Source: an uncultured Lactobacillus sp.
GTDB lineage: Bacteria > Bacillota > Bacilli > Lactobacillales > Lactobacillaceae
Assembly: GCA_946482465.1 (NCBI GenBank)
Contig: CAMLRL010000005.1
Coordinates: 1-64,000 of the forward strand
Reading direction: 5' to 3'
Length of the DNA stretch: 64,000 nt
In this document: one piece after another, positions 15,700 through 24,047 of the stretch
Numbering within the stretch: the first letter of the stretch is position 1
How the letters are laid out: each line of letters starts with the position of its first letter
Made by a program: the position numbers and the translations under genes
Notes under the pieces: generated by a model
Seen by the model: only the letters and a program-made list of their open reading frames with translations
Database searches by the model: none
What the model was told of the DNA's origin: nothing

Positions 15700-16530
15700 A
15701 TGAAATTATTATGGATAATAGCACTAATAATCTTTGTTATTTGCATAATTATTAGTGATAGAAAATTAGAAAATAACAAAGATTATAAAGAAGCATCAAC
15801 GCCAAGTAAAAATCCATCAAAGGAGCTGTTAGTGAAACGTTGGTGGGTATGGGGGTTAATACTAGTTTTAATTTGTGGTTTCTTTGTCTCAAATTCAAAA
15901 GATTCCGAAAGTCATAATGAAACATACAAGACTACCACACATCATTTTAAAAAGCCATCACCTATAAAAAAGAGAAAAAAGCTTTCTGCTTATACTACCA
16001 AAAAGGTTTCCAAATTTATACCAGTGAAAAACACTGCTAAAGCAGTTACTTTAGGTGCTGGTAAGTATAAAGTCGGCAGAGATATCAAGCCAGGCAGATA
16101 CGTTATTAAAGCTGTCAAGGGCAGTGGTAATTTATCTAACAGCGATTTCACTATTAACGTTATTTTAGGAAACGATGATAAAGGAGATCGGTTAACTTCT
16201 TTTACTACCAACTTAGTAAAAAACGACAAAATCAAGATAGATTGGATAGAGTCTACAAGCTTCACACCAACACCAGATAAATATACATATAAAACAAAAA
16301 TAAGTGCTGGTATATGGTTAGTAGGACTTGATATTAAACCCGGAAGATATGTCATACGGCCAATAAAAGGCAGAGGTAATTTAATATCGGAAGATGGTTC
16401 TGATGATAATTTAAACGAAATATTAGGCAAAAATGCTGAAAAAGGTCAAGTCAGCAAAGTAACGGCTGATTTAACTGCTGGAGAAGTTATATTGTCTACT
16501 ATAGAATTAATTGGCTTAAGTAAAAAATAA
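15700..16530 (+). CDS. Unknown membrane protein with two repeated extracellular domains
   Basis: 276 residues. Two hydrophobic helices lie at residues 2-19 and 48-64, with a charged loop between, followed by a Lys/Ser-rich linker (about 70-110). Then come two copies of one domain: AGKYKVGRDIKPGRYVIKA...GSGNL near residue 122 and AGIWLVGLDIKPGRYVIRP...GRGNL near residue 207. Such D-I-K-P-G-R-Y modules occur in phage- and plasmid-borne proteins of Gram-positive bacteria, usually without known function. GGGAGAAGG lies close before the ATG. The location between the tRNA and an integrase relic suggests it came with a mobile element; an exclusion role is only a guess. Confidence 0.75.
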   Translation: MKLLWIIALIIFVICIIISDRKLENNKDYKEASTPSKNPSKELLVKRWWVWGLILVLICGFFVSNSKDSESHNETYKTTTHHFKKPSPIKKRKKLSAYTTKKVSKFIPVKNTAKAVTLGAGKYKVGRDIKPGRYVIKAVKGSGNLSNSDFTINVILGNDDKGDRLTSFTTNLVKNDKIKIDWIESTSFTPTPDKYTYKTKISAGIWLVGLDIKPGRYVIRPIKGRGNLISEDGSDDNLNEILGKNAEKGQVSKVTADLTAGEVILSTIELIGLSKK

Positions 16531-16553
16531 GATTTAAATATTGAAAATAAAAA

Positions 16554-16595
16554 ACTTCTAAGAATTCACTGTTCGAATTTAGATTTCTTAGAAGT
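16554..16595 (-). terminator. Inverted repeat, terminator-like on the minus strand
   Basis: A perfect 11-base pair stem, ACTTCTAAGAA and TTCTTAGAAGT, with a 20-base loop. The T run lies on the minus-strand exit only (16546-16553 is A-rich on the plus strand), so it terminates leftward transcription better than the 276-residue gene it follows. Confidence 0.55.
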
Positions 16596-16610
16596 AACAC
16601 AAATACCACA

Positions 16611-16765
16611 GGGTTATGCCCTTTTACATACGCTATTATAGTAGCAAACGAATTGATTTATATGCCGTTTCAAAACTTTTAGGACACTCAAACGTGACAA
16701 TTACTGCAAAAACTTATGTCTATATGCTTGATGAGTATGAAGTACAACAAGATGGATACCATTAA
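16611..16765 (+). pseudogene. Remnant of a phage-type tyrosine integrase, C-terminal end only
   Basis: From about 16638 to 16765 the frame reads DLYAVSKLLGHSNVTIT then AKTYVYMLDEYE, the box around the second catalytic His and the Tyr nucleophile of phage integrases. Immediately upstream the family's THASLLLANG segment continues in another frame as TYAIIVAN; a one-base deletion in the Gly codon (near 16650) explains the break. The rest of the protein is missing. It cannot be active. It shows that a phage or related element once sat next to the tRNA-Ser gene. Confidence 0.8.
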
Positions 16766-16915
16766 AAAAGTTTTCACAGGTATATAGAATTGTTGGACAA
16801 GTTTAATATTAATTATTAAATACAAGTTTACTTTTTGAAAAAACTTTTACACTCCTTAGTTATATTAAATAATTTATTTGTAAATGAATCATAAAATTAT
16901 AAAAGCGGAAGTGAA

Positions 16916-16944
16916 TTGAAACAAAATTCATGATGAACTATAAT
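16916..16944 (+). promoter_or_regulatory. Consensus-like promoter of the small gene at 17028
   Basis: TTGAAA (16916-16921), 17-base spacer, TATAAT (16939-16944). The transcript would begin near 16951 and at once form the stem TAGCAG/CTGCTA with an added ATT/AAT past a bulged C (16961-16988). Confidence 0.65.
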
Positions 16945-17027
16945 AAAAATGAATATTTTATAGCAGATTCCGGATATAAATCCTGCTATGAAATTATACT
17001 AAATTCTTTTAAACTGGAGAAATAATG

Positions 17028-17222
17028 ATGAAAAAAAGAGATTTAGAATCTAAAAAAAACAATTCAGAAATTTATCAACGTGATTTGCAACCTGACCATA
17101 CATTTAAGATGATGACAGTCACTGGTTTATCAGATAAAAAGGAGAGTAAAAATAAGCAAAACAAAAAAATTACAAAAATTTTTTTTAAAAAAATATCGAA
17201 TTGGATACGTAAAAAATATTAA
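17028..17222 (+). CDS. Small, very basic protein of unknown function
   Basis: 64 residues from ATG 17028, which is 7 bases from GGAGA; an adjacent ATG at 17025 is only 4 bases away. The composition is about one third Lys/Arg. The tail KKITKIFFKKISNWIRKKY can form a short amphipathic basic helix. There is no signal peptide and no family I recognise. The gene has a near-consensus promoter and a structured 5' leader of about 75 bases, which makes a real gene likely. A toxin-like or nucleic-acid-binding peptide is possible, but nothing proves either. Confidence 0.55.
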   Translation: MKKRDLESKKNNSEIYQRDLQPDHTFKMMTVTGLSDKKESKNKQNKKITKIFFKKISNWIRKKY

Positions 17223-17446
17223 ATTTAAGGTTAATATTATAATAAATAAGTCTATTTAAATATTAAATTGTTTCAATGAATATATTTAACTGATCTAAGC
17301 ATAAATCAGTTAAGCTGACTTTAGTAAACACCCAGTATGTTTCGTTGTATGTCTGGTCGATAAACTTCGTAGCACTTTAAATTTTCAAAGTTATTAAGAA
17401 TTGCTTTAAATATATGATTTAATCACTAAATATTTATAAACAATAA
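17223..17446. other. AT-rich spacer with two palindromes
   Basis: No gene seen. TTAACTGAT and ATCAGTTAA form a 9-base stem (about 17287-17315) without a T run. A 20-base perfect AT palindrome lies over the stop codon of the next gene, around 17438-17457. Confidence 0.4.
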
Positions 17447-18169
17447 TTAATTATTGTTATCGTTCTTTTTTTTTATAATTTTTTTACAATTTACTGTAAA
17501 AACTACTATTATGAAATTCTGTTTAAAGTTAATATTTGTAACCACACTTTCAAATTTTAATCTATATATATATTCACCATCTTCACATTCTTCTATTGGA
17601 AGTTTTTCATCTGTTATAAAATTTCTAAGTTCGTCAAAAGATGGTTGTTTTGGTACTTTATCTAAAACTTTAAGGTTTAATGAATAATTACTGTTAGTGT
17701 CAGCTGAAAATGCTTCTCCTAAACCAAAAATAATTGGTTCTTTATCTAGTTTGTATAAGTATACTAACTTTTGTTGATCACTTTCTATTTCTCTTATTTT
17801 AGTCCAAGGTTCGCCAGGTACAACTCCCATTATTTTGCTACCGGTTTTAAAATAATGGATGATATTATACAGGCTTTTAACAAAACTTTCACCAAATTTT
17901 GCAGTAAAAACGAAAACTAGTGCTATCGTAACTATTAATGCTATAAAATTTATAACATCATCTGGGAGTAGAGAATTTTTTTTAATTGCCCACTTTAAAA
18001 ATAGGTAAATAAAAAAGTCGGGTAGTGAAAAAAGTAATGTTGAAAGAGTGATGCGGACACCATTTTCGTTACCATTAGTTAGATCTTGTTTTTCTAAAAT
18101 CCAAAAATTTATATATCCTAGTCCTCCTGCAGCTAAGAAAGTTGTAACCATTTGATCAATATCTTTCAT
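17447..18169 (-). CDS. Unknown membrane protein with a cytosolic C-terminal half
   Basis: 240 residues. Hydrophobic helices lie at about 5-20 (weak), 38-60 and 72-92, followed by a hydrophilic C-terminal half from residue 110 with no obvious motif, ending in Lys and Asn repeats. The layout recalls DUF6338-type proteins often found in accessory regions, but I cannot confirm that. GGAGAAATAA precedes the ATG. The strong A/T bias of its codons (many AAA, AAT, TTT) sets it apart from the housekeeping genes and fits acquisition by transfer. Confidence 0.65.
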   Translation of the reverse strand: MKDIDQMVTTFLAAGGLGYINFWILEKQDLTNGNENGVRITLSTLLFSLPDFFIYLFLKWAIKKNSLLPDDVINFIALIVTIALVFVFTAKFGESFVKSLYNIIHYFKTGSKIMGVVPGEPWTKIREIESDQQKLVYLYKLDKEPIIFGLGEAFSADTNSNYSLNLKVLDKVPKQPSFDELRNFITDEKLPIEECEDGEYIYRLKFESVVTNINFKQNFIIVVFTVNCKKIIKKKNDNNN

Positions 18170-19285
18170 ATATTTATTTCTCCAAAAATATTCTTAATTT
18201 CCTATAAATAAGCATCTGTTATTTTATTGGTTTCTACTCTATTGATGTTAATCTAAAAGTACTAACTATTGTCCTTGCTGAAGCTTGTTCAGCTACTTTT
18301 ATATATTTAATTTCATTAATTTTAAAAAATTCAAAAGTTAAACTGCTAATTCTAGATTACCTGAAAACTTTTCTAAACTTCTATCCCTTTTCGCAATAGT
18401 AGGTATCGTTAATTCACTTAAAACACAACTATGTCTCCTTTTATATTTTATCAATTACTGCATAAAGTGCAAATATATTTTTTGGAACTGATAGTATTAC
18501 TTACATTTATGATGACCATAAATTTCATTTATTTATCGAAATTATAATATTTGAATTTTAAGACAAGATTAATGCGACGTTTTTTGCAAAATTTGTAAAT
18601 TCAGATAGTTATCCTGTTATTTTCTTATATTTTAAATATAAATCAAATATTCATCTTCTCTTTTTTTCCGAACTAAATATTTCCATATTCTTGACAATAT
18701 GCTTTTTTTAATAGTCTATTATTGAATTCATTTTTAGTTGCTTTAACTGCTTTACCCTTTTCATATTAATGTCTTTTAAGATAAAAGATAGCAAATAATA
18801 GAAACCTCTGGCAAAAGTAAATTTACAGACTAAACTATACCCGAAAATACACATCGTACAAATATGTTTAATAATTCCCTATTCTCTCTTCTTTTTTTAT
18901 TAATTCGTGTCGGTTAAAAATATCGACTATCACTGTTATAAAAGCTACTGTTTTTTATTTGACATGTTTTTTCAAAACTATTCTATAAAAACCAAATAGT
19001 ATTAATGCATATAACTGTTAAAGCATACCAACTTTCAGAGAAAAATCAGGATTAACTATCTATTGATACTGTGAAATATATCAATTAAAGCCACTCACTG
19101 ATACTCTTACTTCTTTTTCGCGGTTCAATTCAAATATAAGTCCTTTAGTTATATTGGCTAGGGTATTTTATTTAAGTGATTATTTAAGATTTCGCGAAAA
19201 TACTAATTTTATTAAGCTGCTTTATCAAAACAAAAAAGTCAGTAAAAGAAAGTTCTTTTACTGGCTTTTCTTTAGCTGTATATCT
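18170..19285. other. 1.1 kb AT-rich region without recognisable genes
   Basis: Base composition falls well below the rest of the window and no reading frame of convincing length exists. The longest protein-like stretch is on the minus strand, 18356-18234: 40 codons ending EQASARTIVSTFRLTSIE and a stop. It may be the tail of a lost gene. A small stem GCTGAA/TTCAGC lies inside the same stretch. I see no insertion sequence ends, rRNA or tRNA. The region looks like decayed accessory DNA. Confidence 0.5.
19237..19266 (-). terminator. Terminator of the duplicated membrane protein gene
   Basis: AGTCAGTAAAAGAA, 2-base loop, TTCTTTTACTGGCT, with T runs on both exits. It ends minus-strand transcription and marks the right edge of the AT-rich segment. 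Confidence 0.85.
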
Positions 19286-20209
19286 TTAAAAGACTCCAAC
19301 TTTTTCTAAATATCTATATTGCAATCCTGTAGCAACTAACGCCACAAATAAGCCTATCAAGTTCACAGCATACCTGTTAATAGCACTGGCCGAGAACAAG
19401 CATGTAGCAATCCATGGTGCAGCAATAATCAGATAGCCTCGAATTGCAGTCATAATTAAAGAGCCCCATTTAAAGCTTTTACTGATATCCTTTGCAGCAA
19501 CCTTATTTTGTAAAAACTTTTGAAATATGATTGTTCCCAATAATACTAAAATAGTGATTAAGACAAATTGCCAAGCTTCAAATTTAACTAGGATAAATTC
19601 CTTATAAGCAATATTGTTTGAGCAAACCACAAAAGCACAAACAATATCAAACAAATAGCCACGGCTAATATAATTTTTTCTGCAACTATTAATAATGAAC
19701 TTAGTAGCATTTTTAAAAGTCTGCTTAGGCGATTGCTCTTGTCTGTCAATGACTTGACGATTAATTAGATAATGATATTGCCAAGATATTCCAATTATAG
19801 CCACAACTAGACCAGCTATAATGGAAATAAAGACATTGAACTGCCCCTTAGTATAGAGGCTATAGGCTAACAAAGGAGCATTACCAATTACAAATGCCCG
19901 GACTCCTGTTGAAATCAAACTAGTATTGACAAAAAACGGAGTCATTTTTTTGCAAGTAATTTTATTTCTTAAAAAGTTCTGGTAACGAATTAAACTAATT
20001 ACGGCTACTAGAGCTAGAAGTACAAAAATCCACTCAAATCTAAGCATATAGGGTTGTAAAATTGCCAAAAGATAAAGTGTGCCATAAACAGCTAGATCAC
20101 CAATATGGTTAGTAGAATTATCAGCTAAAGCAAAAGCATGTTCATGATGAGCTATATCGCGTAAAGCTTCACCGACAGTTTCCTGTTTAGTGGTTTTATT
20201 ATCAGCCAT
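19286..20209 (-). CDS. Eight-helix membrane protein built from two related halves
   Basis: 307 residues from the ATG at 20209, which follows GAGGTGAG by 6 bases; the open frame continues 35 codons upstream to 20314 without a ribosome site. The two halves align: FLRNKITCKK...TGVRAFVIGNAPLLA...WQYHYL in the first and FLQNKVAAKD...TAIRGYLIIAAPWIA...LQYRYL in the second. This indicates an internal duplication of a four-helix unit, as in many transporters. No catalytic or nucleotide-binding motif is seen. I do not recognise the family. Confidence 0.75.
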   Translation of the reverse strand: MADNKTTKQETVGEALRDIAHHEHAFALADNSTNHIGDLAVYGTLYLLAILQPYMLRFEWIFVLLALVAVISLIRYQNFLRNKITCKKMTPFFVNTSLISTGVRAFVIGNAPLLAYSLYTKGQFNVFISIIAGLVVAIIGISWQYHYLINRQVIDRQEQSPKQTFKNATKFIINSCRKNYISRGYLFDIVCAFVVCSNNIAYKEFILVKFEAWQFVLITILVLLGTIIFQKFLQNKVAAKDISKSFKWGSLIMTAIRGYLIIAAPWIATCLFSASAINRYAVNLIGLFVALVATGLQYRYLEKVGVF

Positions 20210-20457
20210 TTTTCTCACCTCGAAATCCAGCATATTATTGATATCATCAATTTTAAGTTGTTTTTCATCAAAGTCAAGCTTTAATTTTAAGTTATATTTT
20301 ACCTTTATCATCATTAATTAAAACTATTACTTATATCGAAAAAGTCTACTAATATTGCAATTCTTAAGTTTTATTCAAGAGTAAGTTTTTATTTTTATAC
20401 CAAACAAAGTTGCTGTTAAAATACAAACGAGTAATAGTTATAGGTAGGGATTTGACT

Positions 20458-21042
20458 TTGAATATTAACTTCTGGATTGCAATTTTATCTGCAGCCATAT
20501 TGTTGCTACTTATTTTCAATGTCAGAAATTCTCGTCGGTTCAACTTATTCGATCATTGGCTTCACCATAAACTACTGATTAGAAAGCACGATGGGATTGG
20601 CTGGCAGATTATAGCCTTTATAAATGATCCTAAACTACTAGTGGTCTTAGACGTATTTCTTGCTAGTTTCTTAATTAGTAAAAATAAAAATTTACTTGCT
20701 TTTTGGGTGCTATTTACTTTAGGCTTTACAGATTTAATAGGAATATTTTTAAAAAAATGGATGCGCAGAAAACGTCCGATTTTGCACTCAGACTTAGAAG
20801 AAGGCTATAGCTTTCCGAGCGGTCATGTTTTAGGCAGCACGGTAATGGCATTAATAATCTGGCAAATTTTTGCCAATCAATTAGGAAATCGGCTGTTATT
20901 AATTTTAGCTATCATTTGGCTGATGGTTGTGATATCGCGAATTAGTCTTAAAGCTCACTTTCCTTCAGACATTTTGGGAGCTACTTCTCTAGCAGTTTTA
21001 TGCTTTAGTATTGCACAGCAGCTACTTTTCTTAATTGTTTAA
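20458..21042 (+). CDS. PAP2-family membrane phosphatase
   Basis: 194 residues from a TTG at 20458, 7 bases after TAGGTAGGGA; an upstream TTG at 20410 has no ribosome site. The three phosphatase boxes are present: KKWMRRKRP, YSFPSGHV and SRISLKAHFPSD, with the nucleophile and general-acid His residues. Five or six membrane helices. Relatives dephosphorylate undecaprenyl pyrophosphate or phosphatidylglycerol phosphate, so recycling of the wall lipid carrier is the likeliest role. It is monocistronic. Confidence 0.9.
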   Translation: MNINFWIAILSAAILLLLIFNVRNSRRFNLFDHWLHHKLLIRKHDGIGWQIIAFINDPKLLVVLDVFLASFLISKNKNLLAFWVLFTLGFTDLIGIFLKKWMRRKRPILHSDLEEGYSFPSGHVLGSTVMALIIWQIFANQLGNRLLLILAIIWLMVVISRISLKAHFPSDILGATSLAVLCFSIAQQLLFLIV

Positions 21043-21045
21043 TCA

Positions 21046-21084
21046 AAAAACACCCCTGATTTTTATTAATTCAGAGGTGTTTTT
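21046..21084. terminator. Terminator between the PAP2 gene and lctP
   Basis: AAAAACACCCCTGA pairs, with one mismatch, to TCAGAGGTGTTTTT across an 11-base loop; usable from both sides. Confidence 0.8.
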
Positions 21085-21119
21085 AAGTATGAGAAATTTG
21101 TCTTAGAGATTAATCAATA

Positions 21120-22673
21120 TTATAAGTAACTTAACATTTTACCGGCAACAAACACGATAATACACAATATTGCAGTGTACCATGCACAATGAGGCAGAGC
21201 TTTCTTAAGAATAACCCCCTCTTTACCTTCAAGTCCGGTTGCACCAGTCGCGATTGCGATATTTTGTGGTGAAAGCATCTTACCAGCGGTAGCACCAACC
21301 ATGTTAGCTGCTGCCAACCAATATGGACTTACTTTCAGTGCATGGGCAGCTTGTACTTGCAATTCACCAAAGAGTACGTTAGCTGAGGTATCACTACCAG
21401 TGATAAAGATTCCTAGTACACCGATGATTGGTGAAATTACTGGGTAAAATGCACCAGTTAAAGTTACAAGACTAACCGCAATGACGTCAATCATTCCGCT
21501 GTAGCCCATGACTTTGGACAAAGCCACAATAGAACAAACAGTGATAATTGTTTTAACCAATTGTTTGATTGTGCTCGTTAATACGGAAAACATTTCCTTA
21601 AATGATAAGCCTTGAATAGCACCACCAATGATACTTGAAAGCAGTATTAAAGTACCTGGGGATGATAACCAGTCAATGTCAACCGGTTTGGCATTTGCAC
21701 CATTGTAGAAATGGAAACTAGTTTTGACACTTGCCAGTGCATTATGAATTGCAGGAAACATTGATGAGGTAAAAATGATAAAGCAAAAGACCAAAATGAA
21801 TGGTACCCAAGCTTTGATTTTTTCAGCAGTAGAAATTCGCGCTTTTTCTTCCTTTTCATCACTAGAGGATCCTGCTTCATCTTTCTTGCTGTAACCTCTA
21901 ATAATTATTACCAAAAATAGCAAACAAACTAATGAACCAACAATTGAAGGTAGTTCAGGGCCTAAGTACTTAGTAATGAAAATTTCTGGTACTGCAAAAG
22001 TTAAACCAGCTACCAAAGTGCAAACCAATACACCTTTGCCTTTGAATGACTTAAGGCCTTTACCCTCAGTCATCATTACCAAAACGAATGGCACCAGCAT
22101 CATTAAAACAAACAATTGTATAGCAATTAAATAACCTAATTGAGTTACTCCCAGTCCTGTTACTTTAGCCAGAGTTGTTACTGGTAGACCAACAGCACCA
22201 AAGGCTGTAGGAGCAGTATTTGCGACCAAGCACACTACAGCGGCTTTAATTGGGTTCATACCCAGCATTATTAAAATACTTGCAGGAATCGCTACCGCAG
22301 TTCCGAAACCGGCAATGGCTTCCAAGAATCCGCCTAATCCCCATGCTAAGATTAATACTAAGAATCTCATATCCTTGGTAATTGAAGTTAACATAGACAT
22401 TATTGTATCCATTCCGCCTGATTTTCTACTGATGTTGTAGATAAACAGAGCCGAGATGATGACATAAATTATCGGCCACAAAGCCATAATTATACCATCA
22501 ATTCCCGCTGTGATACTGTTTGAAAACGAAAAGTGGAAACCGACAATGCTCAAAATTAATGATAATGCAAAGCCGATTAAACACGCCAAGTCACCCCGAA
22601 TGTGGAAAACACCCAGGGAAAGTATCAGCCACACGATTGGAATGATCGCAAGGACTGTTTTAACTAAATCCAT
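21120..22673 (-). CDS. lctP: L-lactate permease
   Basis: 517 residues from ATG 22673 (GGAGG 8 bases upstream); the longer frame to 22724 is unlikely. About twelve membrane helices. Signature segments of the LctP family are WGLGGFLEAIAGFGTAVAIP, NTAPTAFGAVGLPV and ITGSDTSANVLFGELQ near the C-terminus. It moves lactate (or glycolate) with protons. A cytosolic loop of about 25 charged residues (SKKDEAGSSSDEKEEKA) is inserted near residue 290. The promoter has a cre site over its start, so glucose repression is expected. Confidence 0.94.
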   Translation of the reverse strand: MDLVKTVLAIIPIVWLILSLGVFHIRGDLACLIGFALSLILSIVGFHFSFSNSITAGIDGIIMALWPIIYVIISALFIYNISRKSGGMDTIMSMLTSITKDMRFLVLILAWGLGGFLEAIAGFGTAVAIPASILIMLGMNPIKAAVVCLVANTAPTAFGAVGLPVTTLAKVTGLGVTQLGYLIAIQLFVLMMLVPFVLVMMTEGKGLKSFKGKGVLVCTLVAGLTFAVPEIFITKYLGPELPSIVGSLVCLLFLVIIIRGYSKKDEAGSSSDEKEEKARISTAEKIKAWVPFILVFCFIIFTSSMFPAIHNALASVKTSFHFYNGANAKPVDIDWLSSPGTLILLSSIIGGAIQGLSFKEMFSVLTSTIKQLVKTIITVCSIVALSKVMGYSGMIDVIAVSLVTLTGAFYPVISPIIGVLGIFITGSDTSANVLFGELQVQAAHALKVSPYWLAAANMVGATAGKMLSPQNIAIATGATGLEGKEGVILKKALPHCAWYTAILCIIVFVAGKMLSYL

Positions 22674-22759
22674 TATTATTCCTCCAACGAAACTTATTAA
22701 TATGATTAAACTAAAACCTCTCATTAACTAAAAGATAGATTTTAAATAAAGATAAACTT

Positions 22760-22807
22760 GATAGCGCAGTTTGGTTTGTGATGAAAGCGCTATCTAATTT
22801 CATTATA
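22760..22807 (-). promoter_or_regulatory. lctP promoter with cre site and inverted repeat
   Basis: Minus-strand TGCTATAAT is an extended -10 (hexamer 22802-22807). TGAAAGCGCTATCT at 22782-22795 (plus strand) matches the 14-base cre consensus at all but one place and lies just after +1. It is also one arm of GATAGCGC (22760-22767) / GCGCTATC (22787-22794), which could form a hairpin in the RNA or be a second operator. Confidence 0.65.
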
Positions 22808-22887
22808 GCACTATGTTCAGTACTTTAGAAGATGAATTTCATTTCACAATCTATGTAACAAAAGCGCTTTCTTTTTCTTACAAAAAT

Positions 22888-22915
22888 AAGTCCTAACTTT
22901 ATACTGTTAGGACTT
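22888..22915 (-). terminator. degV terminator
   Basis: Minus-strand AAGTCCTAAC, 8-base loop, GTTAGGACTT then ATTTTT. Confidence 0.85.
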
Positions 22916-22973
22916 AAGCTACATTTTTCTAATCTGTTATCTATAGAACAAATAAAATCTGGGTTAAAAAACT

Positions 22974-23804
22974 TTAGAGGTCATCAAAACCGATCATTAG
23001 ACTGCCTTCTTCGGCATAAAAGGTACATAATCCCCTCATTGGACGAATAGTTATCGCAGCTTCAGGATAAAGCTCTAAAATTTTTGCTTTTAAAGTTTCA
23101 GCATCTTTCATGTTTTTGCATTGGTCAATGATAACATGTCCACCCTGATACTTCATTTCACCCATTAATTTGATGATTTCTTTAAGCGCCCGCTTAATGC
23201 CGCGCACTTTTGCCAGTGGCTCTAATTTTCCTTCATCACTGGCAGTCCCTATTACATCAATATTTAAGACTTTGGCCACTTTGGCTACAGCCATATTGAC
23301 ACGTCCATTAAGCGCTAAGTTGTGTAAAGATTTCAATACAACGAGCAAATGCGTATGGGTTTTGTAATCTGAAATTTTTTGCTCTAGATCAACAAAACGA
23401 GCATTACTATTAACCAACTTTTGAATTTCTTGCAAAATGACCGAAATCTCGGGTCCAGCTGTTCTGGAATCAACCACAATTACGTGGCTGTCGGGATGAT
23501 CTTTTTCATATATTTGTTTTGCTTGAAATGCGGAAGAAAAGCTGCCACTTAAACCACTGGTTATGGTCATAATGATTGCTCGCTTACTCCCAGATAAAGC
23601 TTCAAGCCATTCGTTGATACTGGGACAAGAAGTTTTACCTTCTTCCGTATTCTTCTCCATACTGGCAATAAATTCCTCAATATTAAGATTCTCATTATCG
23701 ACAAAATCCTTGCCAGAAATAGTCATTGTCAAAGGAACGACAGTCAAATTGCTATTTGCCTGGTCATTTGAACCAGAATCTATAATTAACCTTACTTTTG
23801 TCAT
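22974..23804 (-). CDS. DegV-family fatty-acid-binding protein
   Basis: 276 residues of the two-domain DegV fold. VRLIIDSGSN opens the first domain, TSCPSINEWLEAL and TITSGLSGSFSSAFQA carry the Thr and Ser residues that bind the fatty-acid carboxylate, and NGRVNMAVAKVAKVLNI begins the second domain. In Firmicutes such proteins (FakB-like) present fatty acids to the kinase FakA for incorporation into phospholipid. No fakA is nearby. The start follows AAGGAA. Confidence 0.9.
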   Translation of the reverse strand: MTKVRLIIDSGSNDQANSNLTVVPLTMTISGKDFVDNENLNIEEFIASMEKNTEEGKTSCPSINEWLEALSGSKRAIIMTITSGLSGSFSSAFQAKQIYEKDHPDSHVIVVDSRTAGPEISVILQEIQKLVNSNARFVDLEQKISDYKTHTHLLVVLKSLHNLALNGRVNMAVAKVAKVLNIDVIGTASDEGKLEPLAKVRGIKRALKEIIKLMGEMKYQGGHVIIDQCKNMKDAETLKAKILELYPEAAITIRPMRGLCTFYAEEGSLMIGFDDL

Positions 23805-23932
23805 ATTAATATTCCTTTTTGAAATAAACCAATCTTTTTAAAAATTGTATAGCATAATAATAAATCAAACCTGTCAAAAAAGCGACAAAATTATTTTTAA
23901 TATTTTTTAACATTAGAAATCGGTTACAAATG

Positions 23933-23961
23933 TTTACATAATCACAAACTTAGGCTAAAAT
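23933..23961 (+). promoter_or_regulatory. Enolase promoter
   Basis: TTTACA (23933-23938), 17-base spacer, TAAAAT (23956-23961). The leader of about 80 bases contains the stem TGGAGC/GCTCCA around 23975-23990, which may stabilise the mRNA. Confidence 0.65.
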
Positions 23962-24047
23962 TTGTCATGTAGATATGGAGCCTATGCTCCACTAATGTAT
24001 GTACTTACACAAAATAGTACAGCATTTATTATTTAGGAGGTTTTTAG

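Noticed and set aside
15488..15724. 78-codon minus-strand frame before the twin-domain gene
   Set aside because: No ribosome site; it overlaps the start region of the better-supported plus-strand gene; low-complexity translation.
16970..16990. AAATCCTG as a right attachment core matching the tRNA-Ser 3' end
   Set aside because: Only 8 bases match and the motif is part of a local hairpin; chance similarity is likely.
20210..20314. N-terminal extension of the duplicated membrane protein as coding
   Set aside because: There is no ribosome site at 20314, whereas the ATG at 20209 has a strong one. Kept only as an open question in the findings.
22858..22873. Second cre site upstream of lctP
   Set aside because: AAAGCGCTTTC matches the core, but the outer TG is missing and it lies upstream of the -10 region at an unhelpful distance; too weak to list as a site.
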